DNA of 30,345 nucleotides from Rhodospirillaceae bacterium. GTDB taxonomy: Bacteria; Pseudomonadota; Alphaproteobacteria; DSM-16000; Inquilinaceae. A program made the translations under genes and the position numbers. Positions 6,730 through 14,770 of this stretch are shown one piece after another; position 1 is the stretch's first letter; every line of letters begins with the position of its first letter. The stretch spans positions 1-30,345 of the forward strand of contig JACKIG010000041.1 of assembly GCA_020638595.1 (NCBI GenBank), in the 5' to 3' direction. The notes beneath the pieces are model-generated. The model worked only from the letters and a program-made list of their open reading frames with translations, was not told the origin of the DNA and ran no database searches.

Positions 6730-9186
6730 TCAGCCGGCTTGCGGCGCGATCTTCCAGATGTCGGCCGCGTATTCGCGGATGGTGCGGTCGCTGGAGAAAT
6801 AGCCGATGCGGGCCACGTTCATGATCGCCCGGCGCGTCCATTCCGAGCCGCCGTAGTAGTCGGCGACCGCCTGGCCCTTCTGGGCGATGTAGTCCTCGAA
6901 GTCGGCGAGGCAGAGGTAGCGGTCGCCGCCATGGGTCAGCGCATCGGCAATGGGCGAGAACATGCCGGCATGCCCGCGGCAGAAGCGCCCCGACCAGATG
7001 GTATCGATGATGCGCTTGATGCGCGGATCACTGCGATACATGGTCCAGGGGTCATATCCCTCCCGCTTCTTCGTCTCCACCTCCTGCGCCGTCAGACCGA
7101 ACAGGTAGAAGTTCTCCGCACCAACGGCGTCGCGGATCTCGATATTGGCGCCGTCCAGCGTGCCCAGCGTCATCGCGCCGTTGAGTGCGAACTTCATGTT
7201 GCCGGTGCCCGAGGCTTCGAAGCCGGCGGTGGAGATCTGCTCGCTCAGGTTCGCCGCGGGGATCAGCACCTCGGCCAGCGACACCTTGTAGTCGGGAACG
7301 AAGGCGGCGCGCAGCCGGCCGCCGACCTTGGGGTCGGTGTTGACCGTCTCGGCCACGTCGTTGATCAGCTTGATGATCAGCTTGGCCATATAATAGCCCG
7401 GTGCCGACTTGCCGGCGAACAGCCACGACCGCGGGGCCACGTCCTCGCCGTCGTCGACGACGCGGAGATAAGCGTCGATCAGCGACAGCGCGTTCAGAAG
7501 CTGGCGCTTGTACTCGTGGATGCGCTTGGCCTGAACGTCGAACAGGCTGTCGGGGTCCATCTCCACCCCGCAGCGGGTCTTCACCAGGCCGATCAACTTT
7601 TCCTTGTTCGAGCGCTTGGCTGCAATGAAGGCCTGCTGGAAGGCCTTGTCGCCGGCCAGCGGCTCCAGCTCGCGCAGGCGCTCCAGATCGGTGATCCAGC
7701 CCTTGCCGATGCTGTCGGTGATCAGGGCGGCCAGCTTCGGGTTGGCCTTCAACAGCCAGCGGCGCTGGGTGATGCCGTTGGTCTTGTTGTTGAAGCGCTC
7801 CGGAAACAGCTCGTAGTAGTCGGCGCCGAAGGTCCGCTGCTGCAGTTCCGAATGCAGCTTGGCGACACCGTTGACCGAATGCGAGCCCAGCATGGCCAGG
7901 TTGGCCATGCGCACCTGCTTGGGCATGCCTTCCTCGATCAGCGAGGTGCGCGACAGCAGGTCGTGCCGGTTGGGGAAGCGGCCCTGCAGATCCTGCATGA
8001 AGCGGTGGTTGATCTCGTAGATGATCTGCAGGTGCCGCGGGATCACCCGGCCCATCAGGTCGACCGACCATTTCTCCAGCGCTTCCGGCAGCAGCGTATG
8101 GTTGGTGTAGGCAAGCGTGGCCTGGGTGATCTCCCACGCCTCATCCCAGTTCAGGCTGTGCACGTCCAGCAGCGCCCGCATCAGCTCGGCCACGGTCAGG
8201 GCCGGATGGGTATCGTTCAGCTGAATCGCCGTCTTCTCGGCGAGGTTCGACACGGTGCCGTACTGCTTCCAGTGCCGGCGCAGGATGTCCTGCAGGGCGC
8301 AGGAGACCAGGAAGTATTCCTGGATCAGCCGCAATTCCTTGCCCGCTTCGGTCGCGTCCTCGGGATAGAGCACCTTCGACACGGTCTCGAAGTTGATGCG
8401 GCTCTGCACCGCGGCGACATAGTCGCCGGCGTTGAAGATCGCCATGTCGAAGTCATCCTGCGCCTTGGCTTCGAACAGGCGCAGCCGATTGACCGTACGG
8501 CCGCCATAGCCGACCACCGGCATGTCGTAGGGCACGCCCATCAGCCAGCGGCAGTCGACCCAATAGGGCCGCTTGTTGCCGGCATGGTCGGCGCGGTAGT
8601 CGACGCGGCCATAGAGCAGCACCGGGACGGCCTGGTCCGACCGGCGGATCAGCCACGGGCTGTCGGCGTGCATCCAGCGGTCCGGCATCTCGATCTGCAG
8701 GCCGTTCTGGATCGCCTGGCGGAACAGCCCGAACTCATAGTTGATGCCGTAGCCGTGGCCCGGCATGTTCAAGGTCGCCAGCGAATCGAGGAAGCACGCC
8801 GCCAGCCGGCCCAGGCCGCCATTGCCCAGCGACGGGTCGGTTTCGTCGTCGTAGAGCTGCTCCAGCTCATAGCCGAAAGCCTGGGCCGCGGCGCGGCAGG
8901 CATCGGTCAGCCCGAGATTGATGATGGCGTTGTCCAGCGTCCGGCCCAGCAGATATTCGATGGACAGATAGAAGGCCTGCTTGGTCGCGGCCTGTTCCTG
9001 CCGGTCTTCGGTGCGCTGCATGATGTCGATCACCGGCCGGCGCAGCGTCATCGCCAAGGCGCGGCGGACATCCTTGCGCGAGATCTCGTCCGGTCTGCGG
9101 CCGAGGACATAGCGCAAGGCATTGTCCATGCCCGCGATCAGCGCTTGTTCGTCAATCCCAAGCCCTTCGGTCTCTACCGTGTCCAT
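6730..9186 (-). CDS. glgP: Glycogen/maltodextrin phosphorylase
   Basis: GT35-family phosphorylase of 818 residues, the normal bacterial length, releasing glucose-1-phosphate from alpha-1,4-glucans with pyridoxal phosphate. Recognisable blocks are AFYLSIEYLLGR (about 70-81), DPSLGNGGLGRLAACFLDSLA (near 115-135), the NDTHPAL block of the central region, and the cofactor segment EASGTGNMKFALNGAMTLGTLDGANIE, in which Lys665 carries pyridoxal phosphate. The N-terminal 25 residues are variable. No other glycogen gene (glgA, glgB, glgC, glgX) is in the window; the immediate partner is ldh, 33 bases downstream. The ATG at 9186 lacks a strong ribosome binding site. A short inverted repeat (TCCTTC, 6-base gap, GAAGGA, 9251-9268) in the 259-base upstream gap is the only regulatory-looking element seen there. 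Confidence 0.95.
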   Translation of the reverse strand: MDTVETEGLGIDEQALIAGMDNALRYVLGRRPDEISRKDVRRALAMTLRRPVIDIMQRTEDRQEQAATKQAFYLSIEYLLGRTLDNAIINLGLTDACRAAAQAFGYELEQLYDDETDPSLGNGGLGRLAACFLDSLATLNMPGHGYGINYEFGLFRQAIQNGLQIEMPDRWMHADSPWLIRRSDQAVPVLLYGRVDYRADHAGNKRPYWVDCRWLMGVPYDMPVVGYGGRTVNRLRLFEAKAQDDFDMAIFNAGDYVAAVQSRINFETVSKVLYPEDATEAGKELRLIQEYFLVSCALQDILRRHWKQYGTVSNLAEKTAIQLNDTHPALTVAELMRALLDVHSLNWDEAWEITQATLAYTNHTLLPEALEKWSVDLMGRVIPRHLQIIYEINHRFMQDLQGRFPNRHDLLSRTSLIEEGMPKQVRMANLAMLGSHSVNGVAKLHSELQQRTFGADYYELFPERFNNKTNGITQRRWLLKANPKLAALITDSIGKGWITDLERLRELEPLAGDKAFQQAFIAAKRSNKEKLIGLVKTRCGVEMDPDSLFDVQAKRIHEYKRQLLNALSLIDAYLRVVDDGEDVAPRSWLFAGKSAPGYYMAKLIIKLINDVAETVNTDPKVGGRLRAAFVPDYKVSLAEVLIPAANLSEQISTAGFEASGTGNMKFALNGAMTLGTLDGANIEIRDAVGAENFYLFGLTAQEVETKKREGYDPWTMYRSDPRIKRIIDTIWSGRFCRGHAGMFSPIADALTHGGDRYLCLADFEDYIAQKGQAVADYYGGSEWTRRAIMNVARIGYFSSDRTIREYAADIWKIAPQAG

Positions 9187-9445
9187 CGCCCATGGTCCGC
9201 AGTTGATTGCCCGTGATCCGGCGCGCGCCGCCGTTGCGAGGCCAGACTAGTCCTTCATATGCGAAGGATGCCATCGACCAGATCAATGTCCGCAGGAATT
9301 TCGCGGATGGGTGAACATAGCCCAAGCGCCATGTGTTGGTCATGATGGTTTGGTGATGGAAAAGGCGCGCACCGCCGCGCCGGCCCATGTCGCCGATGGA
9401 CCGGGCGGCGGCACCACCGCGACCGATTTGGATCCCGGGTCGGGC

Positions 9446-10291
9446 TCAAGCGGCGTTGACGCAAGTCTGCTGCTGTTCGCCCAGCCCTTCGACGCCCAGG
9501 CGGACGACGTCGCCGGCCTTCAGATAGGTCGGCGGCTTCATGCCCAGGCCGACGCCCGGCGGCGTGCCGGTGGAGATGACGTCGCCCGGCTGCAGGCTCA
9601 TGAAGCGGCTGACATAGCTGACCAGCTGGGCCACGCCGAAGACCATCGTGTTGGTGTTGCCGTTTTGGTAGCGGCGGCCGTTGACCTCCAGCCACAGCGG
9701 CAGCACCTGGGGGTCGGGCACCTCGTCGGCGGTGACCAGCCAGGGTCCGATGGGGCCGAAGGTGTCCGCACTCTTGCCCTTCACCCACTGGCCGGTGCTT
9801 TCGATCTGGAAGGCCCGCTCGCTGACGTCGTGGCTGACGCAATAGCCGGCCACATGGCTCAAGGCGTCCTCGAGGCTGACATATTTCGCGGCCTTCCCGA
9901 TGACGACGCCGAGCTCCACCTCCCAGTCCGTCTTTTCCGATCCCCGCGGAATCTCCAGCTCGTCATAGGGGCCGGCGATGGCGCTGGTGGCCTTCATGAA
10001 CAGCACAGGTTCCGTCGGCACCGGCAGGCCCGACTCCGCCGCGTGGTCGGAATAGTTCAGGCCGATGCACAGGAACTTGCCGACGCGCCCGACGCAGGGT
10101 CCGATGCGGGGGGTGCCGGGGACGGCGGGCAGCGATGCGGGGTCGAGCGCGGCCAGCCGGGCAAGGCCCGCCGGCAGCAGCACGTCGCCGGCGATGTCGT
10201 CGATCACGCCGGACAGATCGCGGATCTGGCCGGATGCGTCCAGCAGTCCGGGCTTCTCGGCACCCTTGGGGCCAAAGCGCAGCAGCTTCAT
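9446..10291 (-). CDS. Fumarylacetoacetate hydrolase family protein, probable 2,4-diketo-3-deoxy sugar acid hydrolase
   Basis: A 281-residue FAH-fold enzyme. Members cleave or hydrate small keto acids using a divalent metal held by two Glu and one Asp: here WEVELGVVIGK supplies Glu124 and Glu126 and SHDVSER supplies Asp155. The LNYSDHAAESG block (78-88) and the GTPPGVG block near the C-terminus are typical of the subgroup that includes 2,4-diketo-3-deoxy-L-fuconate and -rhamnonate hydrolases, which give pyruvate plus lactate. The assignment is supported by the gene immediately upstream (33 bases), which resembles the dehydrogenase that makes that substrate. The start at 10291 is chosen because MKLLRFGPKG is the family's usual N-terminus; the frame is open further upstream but reads as an unrelated shadow of the SDR gene. 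It is the last gene of the cluster. Confidence 0.85.
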   Translation of the reverse strand: MKLLRFGPKGAEKPGLLDASGQIRDLSGVIDDIAGDVLLPAGLARLAALDPASLPAVPGTPRIGPCVGRVGKFLCIGLNYSDHAAESGLPVPTEPVLFMKATSAIAGPYDELEIPRGSEKTDWEVELGVVIGKAAKYVSLEDALSHVAGYCVSHDVSERAFQIESTGQWVKGKSADTFGPIGPWLVTADEVPDPQVLPLWLEVNGRRYQNGNTNTMVFGVAQLVSYVSRFMSLQPGDVISTGTPPGVGLGMKPPTYLKAGDVVRLGVEGLGEQQQTCVNAA

Positions 10292-10323
10292 GGTGGTGAT
10301 CCTCTCTGCCTGTTCGGGCGCCG

Positions 10324-11067
10324 TCAGTTGGTCCAGCCGCCGTCGACGACGAAGGTGGCGCCCGTTGTGAAAGCGGCCTCGTCGGAGGCCAGATAGACGG
10401 CGATCGCCGCGATTTCCTCCGGCTTGCCGAGCCGGCCCATCGGCTGGCGGGCGACGAAGGCCCCGAAGGCGGTATCGCGGTCGCCGGTGTCGGCCATGCG
10501 CTGCTCCAGCGATGGCGAATGCACGGTGCCGGGGCAGATGGCGTTGCAGCGGATGCCGCGGCCGGTGAAGTCGGCGACGATGCCCTTGGTCAGCCCGATC
10601 ACCGCGGCCTTGGTGGTGCCGTAGACGAACCGGTTGGGCACGCCGGTCACGCTGCTGGCCACTGAGGCGATGTTGACGATGCTGCCCCGGCCCGCCGCCA
10701 GCATGCCCGGCAGGAAGGCGCGGATCATCCGGTACATCGACCGGACATTGATGTCGAAGGACCGGTCCCAGTCCGTCTCGGTGCAGTCGAGGATGGTGCC
10801 GTTGTGGACGAAGCCGGCACAGTTGAACAGCACGTCGGCGGTGCCGACCTCCTCGGCCAACGCGGTGATGCCGGGGGCGTCGGTCACGTCCAGCCGGCGG
10901 GTGCGGATGCCCGGCACCTCGTCCGCCAGCGATGCCAGGGCGGCCTCGTCGACATCGGTCGCCCAGACCGCCGCCCCTTCCGTTGCAAAGGCCTTCGCCG
11001 CCGCCCTGCCGATGCCGGCCCCGGAGGCGGTCATGACCGCGACCTTGCCGGCCAAACGACCCGTCAT
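10324..11067 (-). CDS. SDR dehydrogenase, 2-keto-3-deoxy-L-fuconate dehydrogenase-like
   Basis: Short-chain dehydrogenase of 247 residues. The cofactor motif is ASGAGIG (14-20), and Asp38 after the second strand (VWATDVD) points to NAD. Catalytic Ser135, Tyr149 and Lys153 (YGTTK) are present. The segments LDVLFNCAGFVHNGTILDC-like (about 78-95), INVRSMYRMIRAFLP (106-120) and NAICPGTVHSPSL closely match, from memory, the group containing bacterial 2-keto-3-deoxy-L-fuconate dehydrogenase and animal DHRS6/BDH2. The inferred reaction is oxidation of a 2-keto-3-deoxy acid at C4 to a 2,4-diketo acid, the substrate of the adjacent FAH hydrolase. The exact sugar is unknown. It lies between the other SDR (33 bases upstream) and the hydrolase. 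Confidence 0.82.
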   Translation of the reverse strand: MTGRLAGKVAVMTASGAGIGRAAAKAFATEGAAVWATDVDEAALASLADEVPGIRTRRLDVTDAPGITALAEEVGTADVLFNCAGFVHNGTILDCTETDWDRSFDINVRSMYRMIRAFLPGMLAAGRGSIVNIASVASSVTGVPNRFVYGTTKAAVIGLTKGIVADFTGRGIRCNAICPGTVHSPSLEQRMADTGDRDTAFGAFVARQPMGRLGKPEEIAAIAVYLASDEAAFTTGATFVVDGGWTN

Positions 11068-11100
11068 CTGTCCTGCTCCCCTGTTCCCGTGGCGCCGTCG

Positions 11101-11871
11101 TCACGGCACCATGAAGAAGCCGCCGTTCACGTCAATTACCTGGCCGGTTACATAGCCGCTCATGCGGTCGGAGGCGAGGAAAAGGTAGGCCCCGGCCAGG
11201 TCCTCCGCCGTGCCCAGCCGGCCCATGGGGATCGCCTTCTCCCACGCCTCGATCTGACTTTGCGGCGTCTCGGAGTGGAACGGCGTGTAGATCACCCCCG
11301 GGGCCACCGCATTCACGCGGATGCTGGCTCCGGCGTATTGGCGGGCGATGGCGCGGGTGTAGTTGTGCACGAAGGCCTTGGTGCTGGCATAGATGCCGGC
11401 CCCCGGACCGCCGCCGTTGCGCGCGGCGATGGACCCAGTGTTGATGATGTTGCCGTGGCCCTGGGCCTCGAACTGCGGCAGGGCGAAGCGGCTGGCCATG
11501 ACGACCGACTTGATGTTGAGGTCGATGATCTCGCCGAACAGCGTGTCTTCCACCTCCGTCGCCGGGGCGCGGCGGACCAGGCCGCCGGCGTTGTTGATCA
11601 GCACGTCCAGCTTGCCGAAGGCCGATACGGTGTCGGCGATCAGCCGCTGAACGACGGCGGTTTCGCCGACATCGCCCTGCATCACCTCCACCCGGCCGCC
11701 GGCCGCACGGGCCTCCGTCGCCACCGCCTCGGCAGCCTCGGCATTGCGGGCGAAGTTGATGGCCACGTCGGCCCCGTGCTCGGCGAAGGCCTTGGCCACC
11801 GCCGCGCCGATGCCGGTGGATGCCCCGGTCACCAGCACCGCCTTGCCCCTGATGTCGTCGAGGATGGTCAT
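11101..11871 (-). CDS. SDR family oxidoreductase, unknown sugar or sugar-acid substrate
   Basis: Short-chain dehydrogenase of 256 residues with TGASTGIG (15-22), NNAGG (93-97), Ser147 and Tyr161-x-x-x-Lys165 (YASTK). After the second strand the protein reads INFARN, with no Asp, so NADP use is plausible. The C-terminus reads VTGQVIDVNGGFFMVP. It resembles 3-oxoacyl-ACP reductase and glucose 1-dehydrogenase-type members, which cannot be told apart by eye. Placement in the catabolic cluster suggests oxidation of the aldose or reduction of a keto acid, by inference only. The start is set at the ATG at 11871 with GGAG eleven bases upstream, in preference to an in-frame TTG nine codons earlier. 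A 267-base gap holding a pair of inverted palindromes separates it from the cupin gene upstream. Confidence 0.85.
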   Translation of the reverse strand: MTILDDIRGKAVLVTGASTGIGAAVAKAFAEHGADVAINFARNAEAAEAVATEARAAGGRVEVMQGDVGETAVVQRLIADTVSAFGKLDVLINNAGGLVRRAPATEVEDTLFGEIIDLNIKSVVMASRFALPQFEAQGHGNIINTGSIAARNGGGPGAGIYASTKAFVHNYTRAIARQYAGASIRVNAVAPGVIYTPFHSETPQSQIEAWEKAIPMGRLGTAEDLAGAYLFLASDRMSGYVTGQVIDVNGGFFMVP

Positions 11872-12000
11872 GGTCCGAATGTCTCCACGTCTTACCAATG
11901 GTGTGGCGGCCGCCCGGGACCGCCAGTAGCGCGGGTGTTGCTGCCCCCACAGCCGAGTCTGCCGATCTTGCCGATGGCAGAGCTACGCAACGGCCCAGGA

Positions 12001-12085
12001 GATCCTCGCCTCCGCGAGGATGACGGGGATGTTGAGGATTCGTTCTCTCCACACACACCCGTCGTCCTCGCGAAGGCGAGGACCT
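12001..12085. repeat. Pair of inverted REP-like palindromes
   Basis: Two short palindromes lie head to head. The first (12002-12021) has an 8-bp perfect stem ATCCTCGC/GCGAGGAT with a CTCC loop. The second (12064-12083) has an 8-bp perfect stem GTCCTCGC/GCGAGGAC with a GAAG loop. Reverse-complementing one gives nearly the other, including the CCGTC flank outside the stem, so they are two copies of one element in opposite orientation about 40 bases apart. This matches the extragenic palindromic repeats common in alphaproteobacterial genomes. They sit between two genes of the cluster and could act as a transcript-stabilising or attenuating structure. Confidence 0.8.
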
Positions 12086-12138
12086 TCCTGCGACAGCGTG
12101 CAGACCCCGTCACCGTTCCCGGCCGGCCGGCCGTGCCC

Positions 12139-12576
12139 CTAGAGGCTGTCGCGGTTGCGCGTCGGCAGCCCGTGCTGGCGCATCAGTTCCAGATAGTCCG
12201 CGCGCGGCGGAAGGAAAATGTCGATGCCCTTGAACCCCGTCTCGGTCTTGCCGCCGTGGCGGACATTGGACGGGTGGATGCAGACGTCGCCCGCCTTCAG
12301 CAGGAAGCGCTCGTCACCGACCACATGCTCTTCGCTGCCTTCCAGGATGATCAGGATCTGCTCCGCCTCGTGGGAATGCAGCGGGAAGGTGGTGCCGGGC
12401 GGGTTGGTGATGAAGCTCAACAGCGCCCGGTCGCTGGCGATCATGTGGGTCTTCGACACCTCGGTGAGGTTCAGAAGCGGTACCTCCGCGACCGTGTAGA
12501 CGTATTTCGACTTTTCGACCTTCTTGAAGTCTTCCGGGTTGAAGTCTTCGGTCGTGTAGGCTGGTTGCGTCGCCAT
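12139..12576 (-). CDS. Cupin-domain protein, KdgF-like
   Basis: A 145-residue single-domain cupin. The first cupin motif is at 61-75 with metal ligands His67, His69 and Gln73 in HSHEAEQ; the second is at 96-109 with His107 (GDVCIHPSNVRHGG). The H-x-H-E-x-E-Q-I pattern and the tail IDIFLPPRADYLE resemble KdgF, the cupin that promotes linearisation of unsaturated uronates released from pectin or alginate. KdgF proteins are about 110 residues; this one has about 30 extra N-terminal residues. It lies 85 bases downstream of a KduD-like dehydrogenase, which supports a uronate role. An AAGGAGAC ribosome binding site precedes the ATG. A generic regulatory or isomerase cupin cannot be excluded. Confidence 0.8.
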   Translation of the reverse strand: MATQPAYTTEDFNPEDFKKVEKSKYVYTVAEVPLLNLTEVSKTHMIASDRALLSFITNPPGTTFPLHSHEAEQILIILEGSEEHVVGDERFLLKAGDVCIHPSNVRHGGKTETGFKGIDIFLPPRADYLELMRQHGLPTRNRDSL

Positions 12577-12661
12577 CGTTGTCTGTCTCCTTGGCTGGTC
12601 TTTGGGGTGCTGGCGGGTCAGACCGGAATGGATCCCCGAGGACGGAAGCCTGGGGCTGCCC

Positions 12662-13432
12662 TCAGGCGGACAGCCATCCGCCGTCGACGAAGATCACCTG
12701 GCCGGTGATGTAGTCCGAGGCGTCGGACGCCAGGAACACGGCCGCCCCCGCCAGGTCTTCGGGCTCGGCCCAGCGGCCGAGCGGGATGCGCCCGCTGATC
12801 TCGGCAAAGCGGCCTTCGTTCTCGCGCAACGCGCCGGTCATCTCGGTGCGGACCCAGCCGGGGCCGATGGCATTGACCAGGATGTTGTACTTCGCCCAAT
12901 CGTTGCACATGGCCTTGGTCAGCTGCGTCAGCCCGGCCTTGGTCGCGGCATAGGCCGCCACGTTCTTGCCGCCCTGCATGGCGATCAGGGACGAGGTGTT
13001 GACGATCTTGCCCTTGCGCTTGGCGGCGATCATCACCCGGGCCACGGCCTGCGCCAGCAGGAACGGCCCCGTCAGGTTCACCTGCACCACGTGGTTCCAC
13101 GCCTCCAGCGGGAAGTCCTCGCAGGGGCTGCGGTGGATGGTGCCGGCGTTGTTGAACAGGAAGTCGATGTGGCCGAAGGCCTCGACCGTGCGGTCGACCA
13201 GCGTCTGGATCGACGCCGGGTCGGCCATATCGGCGGCCATGGCCACCACCTTGCCGCCGCCGGCCGCCGACAGCTCTTCGGCCGCGGCCTCGATGCGGTC
13301 CAGATGGCGGGCGGCAACGACGACATTGGCGCCGGCTTCGGCCAGGCCGCGGGCCATCGCCTTACCGATGCCCGTGCCGCCGCCGGTGACGATGCCGCTG
13401 CGTCCGTCCAGTCGGAATTTGTCGAGTATCAT
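12662..13432 (-). CDS. SDR dehydrogenase, KduD / gluconate 5-dehydrogenase-like
   Basis: Short-chain dehydrogenase of 256 residues. The N-terminus MILDKFRLDGRSGIVTGGGTGIG, with the glycine motif at 17-23, and the ends ASDYITGQVIFVDGGWLSA and IPLGRWAEPEDLAGAAVFLAS follow the pattern of KduD (2-dehydro-3-deoxy-D-gluconate 5-dehydrogenase) and gluconate 5-dehydrogenase. Catalytic Ser147 or Ser148, Tyr161 and Lys165 are present. Arg42 after the second strand (AARHLD) favours NADP. Its ATG overlaps the stop of the IclR gene by four bases (ATGA at 13432-13429), so the two are translationally coupled, with an AGAGGG ribosome binding site inside the IclR gene. Substrate is inferred from homologues and neighbours only. 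Confidence 0.85.
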   Translation of the reverse strand: MILDKFRLDGRSGIVTGGGTGIGKAMARGLAEAGANVVVAARHLDRIEAAAEELSAAGGGKVVAMAADMADPASIQTLVDRTVEAFGHIDFLFNNAGTIHRSPCEDFPLEAWNHVVQVNLTGPFLLAQAVARVMIAAKRKGKIVNTSSLIAMQGGKNVAAYAATKAGLTQLTKAMCNDWAKYNILVNAIGPGWVRTEMTGALRENEGRFAEISGRIPLGRWAEPEDLAGAAVFLASDASDYITGQVIFVDGGWLSA

Positions 13433-14226
13433 GACACCCTCTTTCGTGCGGGTTCGGCAATGGGGCGGAGCGGCCGCCCATGCCGGCCAAGATCGCCGGA
13501 AACCGCGGCGGCGTGGCGACGGACGGACTCGATCTCGCGGTCCAGGCCGTGTTCCGCCGACACATAGGCCGGAAAGGTCGCACTCATGGCGGCGACGACC
13601 TGGCCGTCGGAACCGAACACCGGGGCCGCGACGCAGACGATGCCGCGGGTGATCTCCTCCCTGTCGACGGCGTAGCCGCAATCGCGGACATGCCGCAGCT
13701 CCGCGTTCAGCTGCTCGGGGTCGGTGATCGTATGGTCGGTGTGGGCCGCCAACGGCTCGACCAGGATGGCGCCCAGCTCGTCCGCGCCCAGATGGGCGAT
13801 CAGCGCCTTGCCCATGCCCGTGCAATGCAGGGGGAAGCGCTTGCCGACGGCGGAGAACAGCTTGATGCCGTAGTCGCGGGATTCCAGCTTGTCGACATAG
13901 ACGCCCTCGTGCCCATCGAGGATGCCGAGGTGGCAGGTATGGCCCAGCTCTTCCTGCATAGCGCGCAGGTGCGGGTGGGCATGGTCGCGCAGGTCGAAGC
14001 CGCCCATCACATTGGCGCCGATCATCGCCAGCTTCAAGCTGCCGCGATAGCGCCGGGTCTCGGGGTCGAAGACCAGCATCCCCCGCAGCGTCAGCTCCTT
14101 CAGCAGACGATGTGCGGTTGCCTTCGGCAGGCCGGTGGCGGCGATCACCTCGGCGAAGGCGAGACCGCTGTGCTGGCGGTCGACCACCGCTTCGATAATG
14201 TCGAAGGCGTTGCCGAGGGCGCTCAT
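13429..14226 (-). CDS. IclR-family transcriptional regulator
   Basis: A 265-residue regulator. The N-terminal winged helix-turn-helix spans about residues 1-65 (GLAFAEVIAATGLPKATAHRLLKELTLRGML). The C-terminal effector domain spans about 75-250, including GHTCHLGILDGHEGVYVDKLES, the FPLHCTGMGKALIAHL segment and GIVCVAAPVFGSDGQVVAAMSATFP. IclR proteins of this kind often control aromatic or sugar-acid catabolism and bind a short palindrome. It is embedded in the operon, overlapping dctQ upstream and the KduD-like gene downstream, each by ATGA. A candidate operator is the palindrome at 17313-17329 upstream of dctP. The effector is probably a pathway intermediate, by inference. Confidence 0.92.
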   Translation of the reverse strand: MSALGNAFDIIEAVVDRQHSGLAFAEVIAATGLPKATAHRLLKELTLRGMLVFDPETRRYRGSLKLAMIGANVMGGFDLRDHAHPHLRAMQEELGHTCHLGILDGHEGVYVDKLESRDYGIKLFSAVGKRFPLHCTGMGKALIAHLGADELGAILVEPLAAHTDHTITDPEQLNAELRHVRDCGYAVDREEITRGIVCVAAPVFGSDGQVVAAMSATFPAYVSAEHGLDREIESVRRHAAAVSGDLGRHGRPLRPIAEPARKRVS

Positions 14227-14756
14227 GACCGCGGCTCGCCATCGCGGGCGGCACCGTCGGGGTGGCCGTCCAGCTGCCGGAAATGCCGGGCATGGCGCGC
14301 GAGGTTGCGCACCGAATAGACGGCCATGATCACGCCGGCCATGGGCATCGGCAGGTACCAGAAGGTGCGCGGCAGCGCCAGGATCGGCGAGGTCGCCGAG
14401 GCCCTGAGGGTCAACTGCAGACCGTAATGGGCGAACAGCACGATGAAGCCGAGCGCCAGGATCTCCACGACGATCGTGAGGATCAGCCCGGGCCGCGAGG
14501 ACCCCAGCGCCTCCGACAGCGCCTCTATTCGGAAATGCTCGCCCGTGCGCCACAGGGCGGCCGCACCGGAGAAGACCAGCCAAGCGAACAACAGCTCGAT
14601 CACCTCGCTGGACCACGACAGCCTGGCAATGGGCACGAAGCGGATCAGCACCATGCCCAGCAGCACCGCGAACAGCCCGACGAGGCAGAGGATGCAGATC
14701 CATCGCAATGCCGCAGCGATGACGCGATCGATCGCACTGAGGAATCGCATCACCAT
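14223..14756 (-). CDS. dctQ: TRAP transporter small membrane subunit (DctQ)
   Basis: A 177-residue protein with four predicted membrane segments (about 17-38, 48-66, 88-110 and 130-150). The family signature is visible in the second and third helices: WSSEVIELLFAWLVFSGAAALWRTGEHFRIEAL. DctQ pairs with DctM to drive substrate import with a sodium gradient. The start is uncertain: the ATG at 14756, 14 bases after the dctM stop, gives a normal length, while an in-frame ATG at 14801 would overlap dctM. The stop overlaps the IclR start (ATGA). Confidence 0.88.
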   Translation of the reverse strand: MVMRFLSAIDRVIAAALRWICILCLVGLFAVLLGMVLIRFVPIARLSWSSEVIELLFAWLVFSGAAALWRTGEHFRIEALSEALGSSRPGLILTIVVEILALGFIVLFAHYGLQLTLRASATSPILALPRTFWYLPMPMAGVIMAVYSVRNLARHARHFRQLDGHPDGAARDGEPRS

Positions 14757-14770
14757 CGCCGCATCACCCG

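Noticed and set aside
6160..9216. Plus-strand open frame of 1018 codons
   Set aside because: Despite its length it is antisense to glgP and ldh, which have complete families and motifs. No ribosome binding site or domain is seen.
9446..11104. A single 552-codon minus-strand protein spanning the SDR and hydrolase genes
   Set aside because: Only the part from 10291 down is the FAH protein. The upstream part is an out-of-frame reading of the SDR gene, so this is not a fusion.
12001..12085. CRISPR array
   Set aside because: There are only two inverted palindromes, no direct repeats with regular spacers and no cas genes, so they fit REP elements.
10804..12708. Plus-strand open frame of 634 codons
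   Set aside because: It runs across three minus-strand genes and the REP-like repeats, which is typical of a chance frame.
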